This document shows positions 16,873 to 24,181 of a stretch of DNA of 30,587 nt, piece by piece; the first letter of the stretch is position 1, and every line of letters starts with the position of its first letter. Below the pieces are notes generated by a model. It saw only the letters and a list, made by a program, of their open reading frames with translations. It did not search any database and was not told the DNA's origin. Origin of the DNA: Myxococcales bacterium UBA5297 (GTDB taxonomy: Bacteria > Myxococcota > Myxococcia > Myxococcales > UBA5297). The position numbers and the translations under genes are program-made. Where the stretch lies: the NCBI GenBank assembly GCA_002408385.1, contig DHSB01000244.1, forward strand, positions 1 to 30,587, written 5' to 3'.

Positions 16873-19530
16873 ATGAAAGCGTTGCCTTGGCCCCTGAGCT
16901 TCCGGAGCCTTCTGGCTGCAAGCATGGCGTCCCTGTTCCTGGTGGCATGCACCGAAAAGACGCCGCCGCCTCCGGCACCGACCGGACTTACCGCGACGGC
17001 GGCGCCCGGCAAGATCGCGCTGTCCTGGGAGCAGGTCGCGACCGCCACCGGGTACTCGGTCAAGCGTGGGGTGACCAAGGGCGGGCCCTACAAGACGGTC
17101 GCCGGGACCATGGCGACGCAGGCGGAGGACCACGGGATCGCGTCCGGCGAGACCTACTACTACGTCGTGGTGGCGGTGCACCCGGTGGGTGGAGAGAGCG
17201 CCAATTCCGACGAGGTGAGCATCACCGCGATGGGCGACGCCAAGCCCGCTGCGCCGACGAACCTGACGGCAAAGGGCGGAACGAAGCAGGTCAGCCTGAG
17301 CTGGGATCCGGCCGACCGCGCGACCGCGTACCAGGTGTTCCGCGGCCTCGACTCCGGCGGCCCCTACGATCCGATAGGCGAGCCGATCGCTGCGACCAAG
17401 CTGGACGACACCGAGCTGGAGGACGCGACGGAGTACTTCTACGTCGTCCAGGCCGAGAACGACGCCGGTGAGAGCGCCAATTCTGAGGAGGCGAGCGCCG
17501 TGACCACCCCGCCGGCGCCGCTCGGAGTGACCGCCGAGGGCAAGGTCGGCCGAGTCGAGCTGAGCTGGGACGTCGTGCCGGGCGCATCCTCGTACCGCGT
17601 GTTCCGCTCCACCACGCCCGGCGCCGACTACCAGGAGGCCAATACCAAGCCCCTGTCGGAGACCACGTTCACCGACTACCCCGCTGCGGACGGACAGCTC
17701 GTCTTCTACGTCGTGCGCGCGGTGAACGACGCGGGTGACAGCCCCGACTCGCAAGAGGTCTCGGCGCGCTCGTTGTCCGGCCGCGAGCTGCTGGTCTCCG
17801 ACTCCGCGACGTCCACCGTTTCGGTCTTCGACCCGGCGCAGCAGGACGCAGGGCCTCCGCTTCGGCAGCTCGGCGGGGTCACGGGCCTGCAGTCGGCGAC
17901 GGCTCTCGGCGTGAGCGCGGCGGGCGATCTGTTCGTGGCGAGCGTCGATCGGACGACGCAGGAGTCGTCGGTCGTCGTCTTCGCCGCCGGTTCCCAGGGG
18001 GACACCCCGCCGTCGCGCCGACTCGCGGGCCCCGAGACGAAGCTCGCCGGTCCGGCCGCGGTTGTGGTCGATGGCAGCGAGCTGTTCGTGGCGAACGAGG
18101 CCGACGACTCGGTCGCCGTCTACGCGACCTCGGCGTCGGGAAACGCCGAGCCCATGCGGCATCTTCAGGGCGAGACGACTCGGCTCGTCGGGCCGCGCGC
18201 GATCGCGGTCGACGGCGAGGAGCTTTTCGTACTCAACGCGTCGAGCATTACGGTCTACGCCCGCGGCGCCGCGGGCGAGGTCGCCCCGGTGCGGGTCGTG
18301 GAAGGCAGCGCCACTGCGCTGGTGAACCCGCGGGCGATCGCCGTCGACGCAGCCGCCGACGAGCTCTGGGTGGCGGTGCAGGAGCCCGACGCCCTGCTCG
18401 TGTTCCAGGCTTCGGCGGAGGGCGACTTGGCGCCGACGCGCGTCATCTCCGGCTTGGCGACGCAGCTCAGCTCGCCGACCGGGCTCGTCATCGACGGCGC
18501 TCACGACGAGGTGCTGGTGGCCAACGGCACGGGCGGCGCGGTCACGGTGTTCGAGCGCAACGCGAACCGGAACAGCCCCCCGAAGCGCATCCTGAATGCT
18601 GGCGGCGCGACATCGAGCCTGCGAGGCATCGTGCTCGAGCCGACCAGCGGCGAGGTCATCGTCCTCGACCCCGGCGCGCCGGCCATCGGCGTCTGGCCGC
18701 GCGACGCGGAGGGTGGCGCCGCTCCCACCCGCGAGATCTCGGATGCGCTCCGCACGTTCCACGCGCCGCGCGGGCTCGCCGTGGACGCGATCGCAGGCGC
18801 CCTCTTCATCGCCGACGAGGGCAGCTTCTCTACTGTGACCGAGCCCGGCGCCATCGCGGTGTTCGAGCGCGACGCGCAGGGCACCGAGGTGAAGTCGCGC
18901 CGTTTCTCGTCGAGCGCGGTCTCCGCGCCGCGCGGCCTCGCTCTCCATGCCGGTCGACGGGAGCTCTTCGTCACCGACCCGACCGCGGACCTGGTCGCGG
19001 CCTTCCCGCTCGCGGCCTCCGACGCCGTCACCCCACTGCGCCAGATCACCGGCGCGAGCTCGGGGCTCGACGGGCCGGTCGCCGTCGCCGTCGATGCCGT
19101 GGACGGCGAGCTGTTCGTGGCGAACGAGACGGGCGGAACCGTCACGGTTCACGCGGTCACCGGCGACGGGGACGTCGCGCCGCTGAGGCGACTGACCGAC
19201 CTCTCGCGCCCGACCGGCGTCGCGTTCGACGAGGTGACGAAGCAGCTTCTCGTCGCCAGTGCAGGCACCAGGAGCGTGACGGTCTACCGGCGGTCCGAAG
19301 CCGGGGCGCTCACGCTCGAGCAGACGCTCCCGCTGCCTGCCGACGCCGCCTCCCCGGGGCTCGCCATCGCCGTCGATCCCGACTACCGCGAGCTGTTCGT
19401 CGCCTCGGGCGGGATCGTGTTGGTCTTCGGCCGCGACCAGGCCGGAACCTACGGCGAGAGCCTGATCCGCACGCTCTCCGCCTCGGCGCCGGCGCTCCAG
19501 AGCCTCATCGGAATCACGCTCTGGCGGTGA
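16873..19530 (+). CDS. Lipoprotein with three Fn3 domains and about twelve propeller-type repeats
   Basis: The 885-aa product starts at ATG 16873 with GGAG five bases upstream. Residues 1-26 are a lipoprotein signal (hydrophobic core, lipobox LVAC, Cys26), so it should be anchored in a membrane, probably facing the periplasm or outside. Three fibronectin type III domains follow (about 33-122, 123-215 and 217-300), each with the TGLTA/L-W/Y-YVV-A-N-GES signature. From about 302 to the end there are about twelve 45-50-residue repeats. Their core is ELFVAN, then S/TVxVF, and later P-RxI with GLAVD. These resemble NHL or lactonase-type beta-propeller blades, so twelve could make two six-bladed propellers. 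The likely role is extracellular binding or adhesion; no enzyme motif is seen. The final 14 codons and downstream bases are duplicated at 15301-15370. Confidence 0.88.
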   Translation: MKALPWPLSFRSLLAASMASLFLVACTEKTPPPPAPTGLTATAAPGKIALSWEQVATATGYSVKRGVTKGGPYKTVAGTMATQAEDHGIASGETYYYVVVAVHPVGGESANSDEVSITAMGDAKPAAPTNLTAKGGTKQVSLSWDPADRATAYQVFRGLDSGGPYDPIGEPIAATKLDDTELEDATEYFYVVQAENDAGESANSEEASAVTTPPAPLGVTAEGKVGRVELSWDVVPGASSYRVFRSTTPGADYQEANTKPLSETTFTDYPAADGQLVFYVVRAVNDAGDSPDSQEVSARSLSGRELLVSDSATSTVSVFDPAQQDAGPPLRQLGGVTGLQSATALGVSAAGDLFVASVDRTTQESSVVVFAAGSQGDTPPSRRLAGPETKLAGPAAVVVDGSELFVANEADDSVAVYATSASGNAEPMRHLQGETTRLVGPRAIAVDGEELFVLNASSITVYARGAAGEVAPVRVVEGSATALVNPRAIAVDAAADELWVAVQEPDALLVFQASAEGDLAPTRVISGLATQLSSPTGLVIDGAHDEVLVANGTGGAVTVFERNANRNSPPKRILNAGGATSSLRGIVLEPTSGEVIVLDPGAPAIGVWPRDAEGGAAPTREISDALRTFHAPRGLAVDAIAGALFIADEGSFSTVTEPGAIAVFERDAQGTEVKSRRFSSSAVSAPRGLALHAGRRELFVTDPTADLVAAFPLAASDAVTPLRQITGASSGLDGPVAVAVDAVDGELFVANETGGTVTVHAVTGDGDVAPLRRLTDLSRPTGVAFDEVTKQLLVASAGTRSVTVYRRSEAGALTLEQTLPLPADAASPGLAIAVDPDYRELFVASGGIVLVFGRDQAGTYGESLIRTLSASAPALQSLIGITLWR

Positions 19531-19555
19531 GCTTCGGCCGGCTGGCGCCGAAAGA
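19486..19555 (+). repeat. Lipoprotein 3'-end sequence duplicated at 15301-15370
   Basis: This is the in-place copy of the repeat. It spans the last 14 codons, the TGA at 19528-19530 and 25 bases downstream, ending GGCCGGCTGGCGCCGA. Confidence 0.75.
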
Positions 19556-19559
19556 GTGA

Positions 19560-19581
19560 GCCGCCCAGGCTACTGGGCGGC
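19560..19581. terminator. Hairpin after the Fn3 lipoprotein gene
   Basis: Perfect nine-bp stem GCCGCCCAG / CTGGGCGGC with loop GCTA, beginning 30 bases after the stop. No T-run follows, so intrinsic termination would be weak; position supports a transcript-end structure. Confidence 0.5.
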
Positions 19582-19649
19582 GCGCTGGCGCCTGCCGCTT
19601 CGCTTCAGGTCTCCTCACCTCGGCCCGCGCCCCACTTGCCCCGAGCGTT

Positions 19650-19793
19650 GCTTCCGAGGAACGAGAGAGGCGGAGTCGAGCAACTGCCTCTGACGGCAAG
19701 AGTCTGAGCCCCGGTCACCCCTCGGCCTCGCAAGCTCGGCTTATGCTCGGGCTGACCGGTTGTCGCTCGAAGGATTCTTCGACAAGTCTTCAG
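19650..19793 (-). repeat. Interspersed repeat, copy 2 (inverted relative to 6229-6398)
   Basis: Read on the minus strand it begins CTGAAGACTTGTCGAAGAAT and ends with CTCTCGTTCCTCGG. Its first bases overlap the stop codon of the Uma2 pseudogene at 19790-19792, so it lies immediately 3' of that gene. Confidence 0.85.
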
Positions 19794-20168
19794 CGCGCGA
19801 ACGGCCAGAGCAGGCCGAGCTCGACCTCGACGACAACGAAGGGCTCGGCTTTGGCCCGGTCGTCGCCCGACCAGACGCCGAGGAGGCGCCAGGTCGCGCC
19901 GTCGCGTTCCAAGACCCCGAGAGCTCGCACGGCGGGATCGACGAGCCAGACGTGGCCGACGCCCTCGCGCGCCTAGATACGCAGCTTCGTGCCGCGGTCG
20001 ATGCGCACGGTCGACGGTGAGAGGACTTCGCAGGCCCAGTCGGGCGCGACCGTCTGGAACGGGCCTTTCGGAACAGAGAGGCGTGACGCCCGCCAGCCGG
20101 CCAGATCGGGGACGAGGACGTCCTCGGCGAGGTGGATCTCCGGCTCGTCGAGCGCTGAGAGGTCTTCC
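19790..20168 (-). pseudogene. Truncated Uma2-family (DUF820) pseudogene with in-frame amber
   Basis: The minus strand reads LDEPEIHLAEDVLVPDLAGW, RRDx-type text absent, then PFQTVAPDWACEVLSPST and GTKLRI. A TAG at 19973-19975 interrupts where the family has Tyr (K-x-x-IY). In the same frame after the stop it continues AREGVGHVWLVDPAVRALGV and VEVELGLLWPFAR to TGA at 19790. The Asp of VLVPDLAGW and Glu of ACEVLSPS are the nuclease-fold residues. The N-terminal third, before LDEPEIH, is missing; repeat sequence starts at 20169, exactly where similarity ends. Two defects (5' loss and an amber) make it a pseudogene. A sequencing or assembly error could explain the amber but not the truncation. 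Confidence 0.85.
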
Positions 20169-20293
20169 GGAGGTCCGGCCTTCGTGCCGGCCGCCGAGAC
20201 CGCCCGCGCTGCTTCCCGATTCCTCGCGGGCGCTGCCATGCGTCCCGACCAACCAGGGGCCGATCACTTGGGTTCCGGGCGATGCCCGGGCTG
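20169..20293 (+). repeat. Interspersed hairpin repeat, copy 1 (partner 27896-28033)
   Basis: It starts with a hairpin (GGAGGTCCGGCCTTCGTGCC then GGCC; stem CCGGC/GCCGG), has a variable middle, and ends CGATCACTTGGGTTCCGGGC then GATGCCCGGGCTG. The same ends in the same order occur at 27896-28033. A partial copy of the hairpin end is at 23582-23660. Bases 20294-20562 between this and the next gene hold nothing recognisable. Confidence 0.85.
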
Positions 20294-20562
20294 TCACACG
20301 TGACAGCGCCTCATCGGCGGCCCAACCGCACGCCGGCCGTGCCCCGAGGCCTGGCCGTTGGCATCGAGATCGAAGCTCGTCCGTACGCTCCCGAGCAACC
20401 ACGCCCGCTGGGCGCTCGACTATCCGACGGCGCTTCGCTGAGCCGCAGCTCGAATCGGCAGGCCGAAGGCCGTGCCCGCCATCCCTTCATCCACGACCAT
20501 TCGACCGAGCTTGAGGCAAGCGCTAGGCTTGCCGCGCCTGTTTCACTGAAACGAGGTCCTTC

Positions 20563-21225
20563 ATGTCCCTCCGCCCGTCGAGATCGAGCTTCTTCCGCTG
20601 CGCCGCGATGGCCTCGCTCCTCTTTCTGGGCCTCGCCTGCCACCCGCGGGCTGACGCAGTCCTCACCCATCCCTTGGCCACCGGCGCCGTCTCGCCCAAC
20701 CGCGCGGTGCGCACCACCGCTATCGGCAAGGAGGGCAAGAGCCTGCCGGCCAGCGCCTTCGATCAGACTGGCAGCCTCACCTCGCTCGACGCCGACAAGG
20801 CCTGCTTCACGGTCGTCACCCGCCTGCTCGACAACGTGCCCGTCCTCCCGGCGAATCTGAACGCGCGCCTGCAGGTGGGCGACGCCGAGCTCACCTCGCT
20901 CGGGTCGATGCAGGGCGAGCCGAGCTTCTTCGAGGTCGACGGCGCCGAGATCCGGCCGATCCAGGACGGCGAAACCATCACCTGCGCGGCGAAGGATTCG
21001 TCGACCGGCCTGTGCATGCGCTGGGTGAGGCAGGCGCACTTCGTCGAGGGCGAGGTCCCCGCGACCTTCCTGGTCGTCGAGCGGCCGGTGCAGTTCTGCT
21101 TCGACACCCAGGGCGTAGTTACCGAGTCGACCGATTCGCTGACGCTGACCGTGCAGCTCGGACGCAGCCGGCTCACGACGATGCGCTGGGCGCTCCAGGC
21201 AGCAGCGGCGCCGGTGGCCAAGTAG
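20563..21225 (+). CDS. Exported protein or lipoprotein, unknown function
   Basis: A 220-aa protein with a clear N-terminal export signal: basic start (MSLRPSRSS), then a hydrophobic run AAMASLLFLGLAC. Cys26 follows an imperfect lipobox (GLAC); alternatively, signal peptidase I could cut after the ADA at residues 30-32. The mature part is predicted mostly beta. It contains four further Cys residues (in DKACF, ITCAA, GLCMRW and QFCFD) that could form disulfides in the periplasm. GAGG at 20553-20556 supports the ATG at 20563. I do not recognise the family. It is separated from neighbours by repeats and hairpins, so is probably transcribed alone. Confidence 0.78.
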   Translation: MSLRPSRSSFFRCAAMASLLFLGLACHPRADAVLTHPLATGAVSPNRAVRTTAIGKEGKSLPASAFDQTGSLTSLDADKACFTVVTRLLDNVPVLPANLNARLQVGDAELTSLGSMQGEPSFFEVDGAEIRPIQDGETITCAAKDSSTGLCMRWVRQAHFVEGEVPATFLVVERPVQFCFDTQGVVTESTDSLTLTVQLGRSRLTTMRWALQAAAAPVAK

Positions 21226-21327
21226 CGCTTCGCTCAGCGGCCGGGGCGCCGGCCTTGCCTCTGGCCCTCCATCGCATCCCGCCGCCCCATGACGCGCCGA
21301 ACGGCAATGGACGCCGCGGGCTCTCCG

Positions 21328-21348
21328 CTCACCGGGCTACCCGGTGAG
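21328..21348. terminator. Perfect hairpin between lipoprotein and methyltransferase genes
   Basis: Nine-bp perfect stem CTCACCGGG / CCCGGTGAG with loop CTA, about 100 bases after the stop at 21225 and 75 bases before the next start. No T-run. It may be a terminator or a leader structure. Confidence 0.4.
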
Positions 21349-21422
21349 GCAGGAATCCACAGGCGCCAAATGACAACCCGTCACCCCGTCGCCGGCACCG
21401 TCGGCGCGGGTCGAGGTACGTC

Positions 21423-22181
21423 TTGAGCGAACGCTCCTTTCAGTTCTTCCTGCAGTTCCACCACGGCCTGCCGCGCCAGGGCCCCGGCTCCACCGAGTCC
21501 ACGGCCAAGGCGTTTCGCATCATCGAGCCGTTGCTGCCGCCCGAGCCCGCCATCCTCGACGTCGGCTGCGGGGGCGGCGCCCCGACGATGGCGCTCGCGG
21601 GCCTGACCCGCGGGACCATCCTCGGGGTCGACCGCTACCCGGTCTTCATCGACGAGCTGCGCCGGAAGATCGCCGAGCGCGGCCTCGGCGACCGCGTCAC
21701 GACGCTGGTGGCCGACGCGCGGGCGCTCGAGCTTTCGCCCGAGAGCTTCGACCTGATCTGGTCCGAGGGCGCGCTCGGCAGCATCGGCTTCGAGCAGGGC
21801 CTCCGGACCCTGCGGCCGCTGCTGCGCGGCCCGGGCGTCCTCGCCGCGACCGAGCCGGCCTGGCTGCGCCCGATGGACGAGGTGCCCGACGAGGTCCGCC
21901 AGTTCTGGGCGGACAACTACCCGGCGATCGCCAGCGTGGACGAGAAGTTCGAGCAGGCCCGCCAGGCCGGCTACACGCCGCTCGGCCACTTCACGCTGCC
22001 CGACGAGGACTGGGCCGCGTACGTCGGCCCGCTCGAACGCCACATGAACGAGGTGCTCGCCGAGCACCCGGGTGATCCCAACGCCGAGGAAGCGGCGCGC
22101 GCCGAGCGCCGGGAGTTCGAGATGTTCCGCAACCACCTGCGCGACTTCGGGTACGTGTTCTTCCTGATGCAGCGCAGCTGA
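21423..22181 (+). CDS. Class I SAM-dependent methyltransferase
   Basis: The 252-aa protein carries the Rossmann-fold methyltransferase motif I, AILDVGCGGGAPTMALA, at residues 43-59, followed by an acidic residue at the end of the next strand (ILGVDRYPVF), the usual ribose contact of S-adenosylmethionine. Motif II/III-like VTTLVADARALELS and FDLIWSEGALGSIGF follow. The substrate is not evident; similar small-molecule methyltransferases of the Methyltransf_11/25 type act on diverse acceptors. Translation appears to start at TTG 21423, since no ATG or GTG precedes motif I and the GAGGT at 21413-21417 is well placed. No membrane segment. It is not in an operon with its neighbours. Confidence 0.88.
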   Translation: MSERSFQFFLQFHHGLPRQGPGSTESTAKAFRIIEPLLPPEPAILDVGCGGGAPTMALAGLTRGTILGVDRYPVFIDELRRKIAERGLGDRVTTLVADARALELSPESFDLIWSEGALGSIGFEQGLRTLRPLLRGPGVLAATEPAWLRPMDEVPDEVRQFWADNYPAIASVDEKFEQARQAGYTPLGHFTLPDEDWAAYVGPLERHMNEVLAEHPGDPNAEEAARAERREFEMFRNHLRDFGYVFFLMQRS

Positions 22182-22325
22182 CGCCCGGGACGCCCGCGGA
22201 AGACCGGAACGTCCGCAGAAGGCCGGTCAGAGAGCCGGCATCAATTCCGCCTCCTTCCTCGCTGGAGCGAGGCGAAGAGTGCACCCGATGCAAAGACCAG
22301 GGTGCTGCGAGTGCGTTCTCGCCGA

Positions 22326-23507
22326 TCAACCGATCCCGCGGGTCGAGCGCCAGGCACTCACCAAGGCCTGCGCCGCCTTGTCGATCTGCTCGCGCGTGGT
22401 GAAGCGCCCGAGCGACAGGCGCACGGCGCCGAGCGCGGTAGCCGCGTCGATCCCCATCGCGGTCAGCACCGCCGAGGGCGTCTCTGCGCCCCCGTGACAA
22501 GCCGATCCGGTGGATGCCGCGACCTCGGGTGCCGCTGCGAGCAGCGCGCTCCCGCGAACGCCGGGGAAGGAGAGGTTGAGCGTGTTCGGCAGGCGGTCGG
22601 GATGCGGTTGTCGATCCTCGACTCCCGACGCTCGACCGTCGCCGTTGAGATGCAGGCCGGGGATCGCCGCGCTCAGCGAGTCCCACAGCACGTCCCGAAG
22701 AGCGCGCTGCCGATTCGCCTCCGCTTCGAGGTCGGCGGCCGCGAGCTCGCAGGCCGCGCCGAGGCCGGCGATGGAGGCCACGTTCTCGGTGCCCGGCCGC
22801 AAACCGCGCTCGTGGCCCGCGCCCACCAGCACCGGCGCGAGCCGCACGCCACGGCGCACGAAGAGCGCCCCCACGCCCTTGGGCGCGTAGAGCTTGTGGC
22901 CGGCAATCGACAACAGATCGACGCCGAGCTCATCGACGCGCGTCCGGATCTTGCCGACGGCCTGCGCCGCGTCGGTGTGGATGAGGGTGCCGCGCTCATG
23001 GGCGACGCCGGCAAGCGCCGCGACAGGCATCAGCGAGCCGGTCTCGTTCTGGGCGAGCATGACCGTGGCGAGGGCCGTGTCGCCGCGGACGAAGGCCTGG
23101 GCGGTCGCGGCCTCGACGCGTCCGTCGCTGCCGACCGGCAGCCGGGTCACCTCGACGCCTCCGCGCTCGAGCAGCTCGCAGGGCCGCACGGTCGCCGGGT
23201 GCTCCACGGCGGAGGTCACGATGTGCCGGCGCCCGGACGACAGCTCGAGCACGCCGCGGATGGCGAGGTTGTTCGCCTCGGTGCCGCCCGAGGTGAAGAG
23301 GATTTCGTCGGGCTGACAACCGAGCAACGCGGCGACCTGCTCGCGCGCCCGCTCGACCGCGGCCTTGGCGCGCTGGCCGTAGACGTGTCCGCTCGACGGG
23401 TTGCCGAAGTGCTCGCGCAGGTACGGCAGCATCGCGTCGACCACCGTCGGGTGGAGGGGCGTCGTCGCGTTGTAGTCCAGGTAGATGGGAAGGCCAGAGT
23501 CGGTCAT
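22326..23507 (-). CDS. Cysteine desulfurase (NifS/IscS-like, class V aminotransferase)
   Basis: The 393-aa length is normal for the family. PLP-binding features are visible: YLDYNATTPLHP at the N-terminus, SGGTEANNLAI near 73-83, AVEHPA with His103, IHTDAAQAVGK near 177-186, and AGHKLYAPKG with the Schiff-base Lys205. The loop ASTGSACHGG places the catalytic Cys at 337. RGLRPGTENVASIAGLG near 234-250 is typical. The enzyme takes sulfur from cysteine as a persulfide for Fe-S clusters, thiolated tRNA or cofactors; a selenocysteine lyase-like role cannot be excluded. GGAG lies seven bases before the ATG. No IscU, IscR or tRNA-thiolation gene (mnmA) is adjacent. Its product could indirectly serve the Fe-S enzymes encoded here, but there is no operon link. 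Confidence 0.93.
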   Translation of the reverse strand: MTDSGLPIYLDYNATTPLHPTVVDAMLPYLREHFGNPSSGHVYGQRAKAAVERAREQVAALLGCQPDEILFTSGGTEANNLAIRGVLELSSGRRHIVTSAVEHPATVRPCELLERGGVEVTRLPVGSDGRVEAATAQAFVRGDTALATVMLAQNETGSLMPVAALAGVAHERGTLIHTDAAQAVGKIRTRVDELGVDLLSIAGHKLYAPKGVGALFVRRGVRLAPVLVGAGHERGLRPGTENVASIAGLGAACELAAADLEAEANRQRALRDVLWDSLSAAIPGLHLNGDGRASGVEDRQPHPDRLPNTLNLSFPGVRGSALLAAAPEVAASTGSACHGGAETPSAVLTAMGIDAATALGAVRLSLGRFTTREQIDKAAQALVSAWRSTRGIG

Positions 23508-23581
23508 GTCGAGCTCCGTCGAAGCACCTGGACCTTGTCGGCCCCGGCAGTCGGCCGCGTCAAGGACTCTCGGCGGTCGCC

Positions 23582-23660
23582 GGAGGGTCGGCCTTCGGGA
23601 ACAGGTGCCGGCCGGCTCCCGGTCGCTTCGCCGGCACGAAGGCGCCTTCGTGCCGGCCGC
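23582..23660. repeat. Partial hairpin repeats including a perfect 28-bp palindrome
   Basis: Two degenerate copies of the GGAGGG-CGGCCTTCG element lie back to back. Bases 23630-23657 form a perfect 28-bp palindrome (arm GCCGGCACGAAGGC). It is related to the hairpin end of the repeats at 20169 and 27896, here arranged head to head. Confidence 0.75.
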
Positions 23661-23708
23661 GGCAGCGTGGCGATCGACGGACCGAACGGCACGTACGGTT
23701 CGCAGGAA

Positions 23709-23726
23709 GGGGCGGGCAACCGCCCC
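23709..23726 (-). terminator. Hairpin downstream of the S4-domain gene
   Basis: Seven-bp stem GGGGCGG / CCGCCCC with a GCAA loop (plus strand), 69 bases beyond the stop of the minus-strand S4 gene. It could end that transcript before the cysteine desulfurase gene on the same strand. No T-run. Confidence 0.4.
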
Positions 23727-23794
23727 TATCCCTATCGGGTCTTCGTATCGCGGCGACGTGGCAATCGAGCCGGCCGGAGGGTCGGCCTATCGGC

Positions 23795-24025
23795 TCATGG
23801 CTGTTGCGCCCCGTCCGGCACGAGATCCACCGACTCGCCGGCATACTCGACCCGTTGTCCGGGTCGCAGCTTGGCTCTCTTTCGCGTCTCGACCTGGCCG
23901 TCGACCTGGACCTCCCCCGCCTCGACGACGTGGTGGGCCATGCCGCCGGTGTCGCAAAGCCCAGTGGCCTTCAAGAGCTGATCGAGCTGGATGTATTCGC
24001 CGCGGACGCCGAATCGGATGGCCAT
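23795..24025 (-). CDS. S4-domain RNA-binding protein (YbcJ/YaaA-like)
   Basis: The 76-aa product is essentially one S4 domain. YIQLDQLLKATGLCDTGG is the first helix pair, VEAGEVQVDGQVETRKRAKL is the conserved strand-turn with Gly and Arg/Lys residues, and RPGQRVEYAG closes the fold. Stand-alone S4 proteins of this size bind structured RNA and are linked to ribosome or tRNA quality control, but the target is not deducible. AAGGA seven bases before the ATG on the minus strand supports the start. It is on the same strand as the TPR lipoprotein gene (156 bases upstream) and the cysteine desulfurase gene (287 bases downstream), but the gaps argue against one operon. Confidence 0.9.
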   Translation of the reverse strand: MAIRFGVRGEYIQLDQLLKATGLCDTGGMAHHVVEAGEVQVDGQVETRKRAKLRPGQRVEYAGESVDLVPDGAQQP

Positions 24026-24181
24026 CGCGCTTTCCTTGAGGGGATTGGGAACCTACCCGGCAGAGTCTGACCAGATTGGAAAGAATCTGAAGCCTGAAGT
24101 CTGACGACTGGGGCCTGCCGGCCGCCCGACCTCCCGGGGGCCGGCTTGGTTTCGACTCGGCCGGCTTTGGGGGCCGCTGGA

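Noticed and set aside
16663..19152. An 829-codon minus-strand open frame
   Set aside because: Antisense to the Fn3/propeller lipoprotein gene, with a repetitive Arg/Gly-rich product mirroring that gene's repeats.
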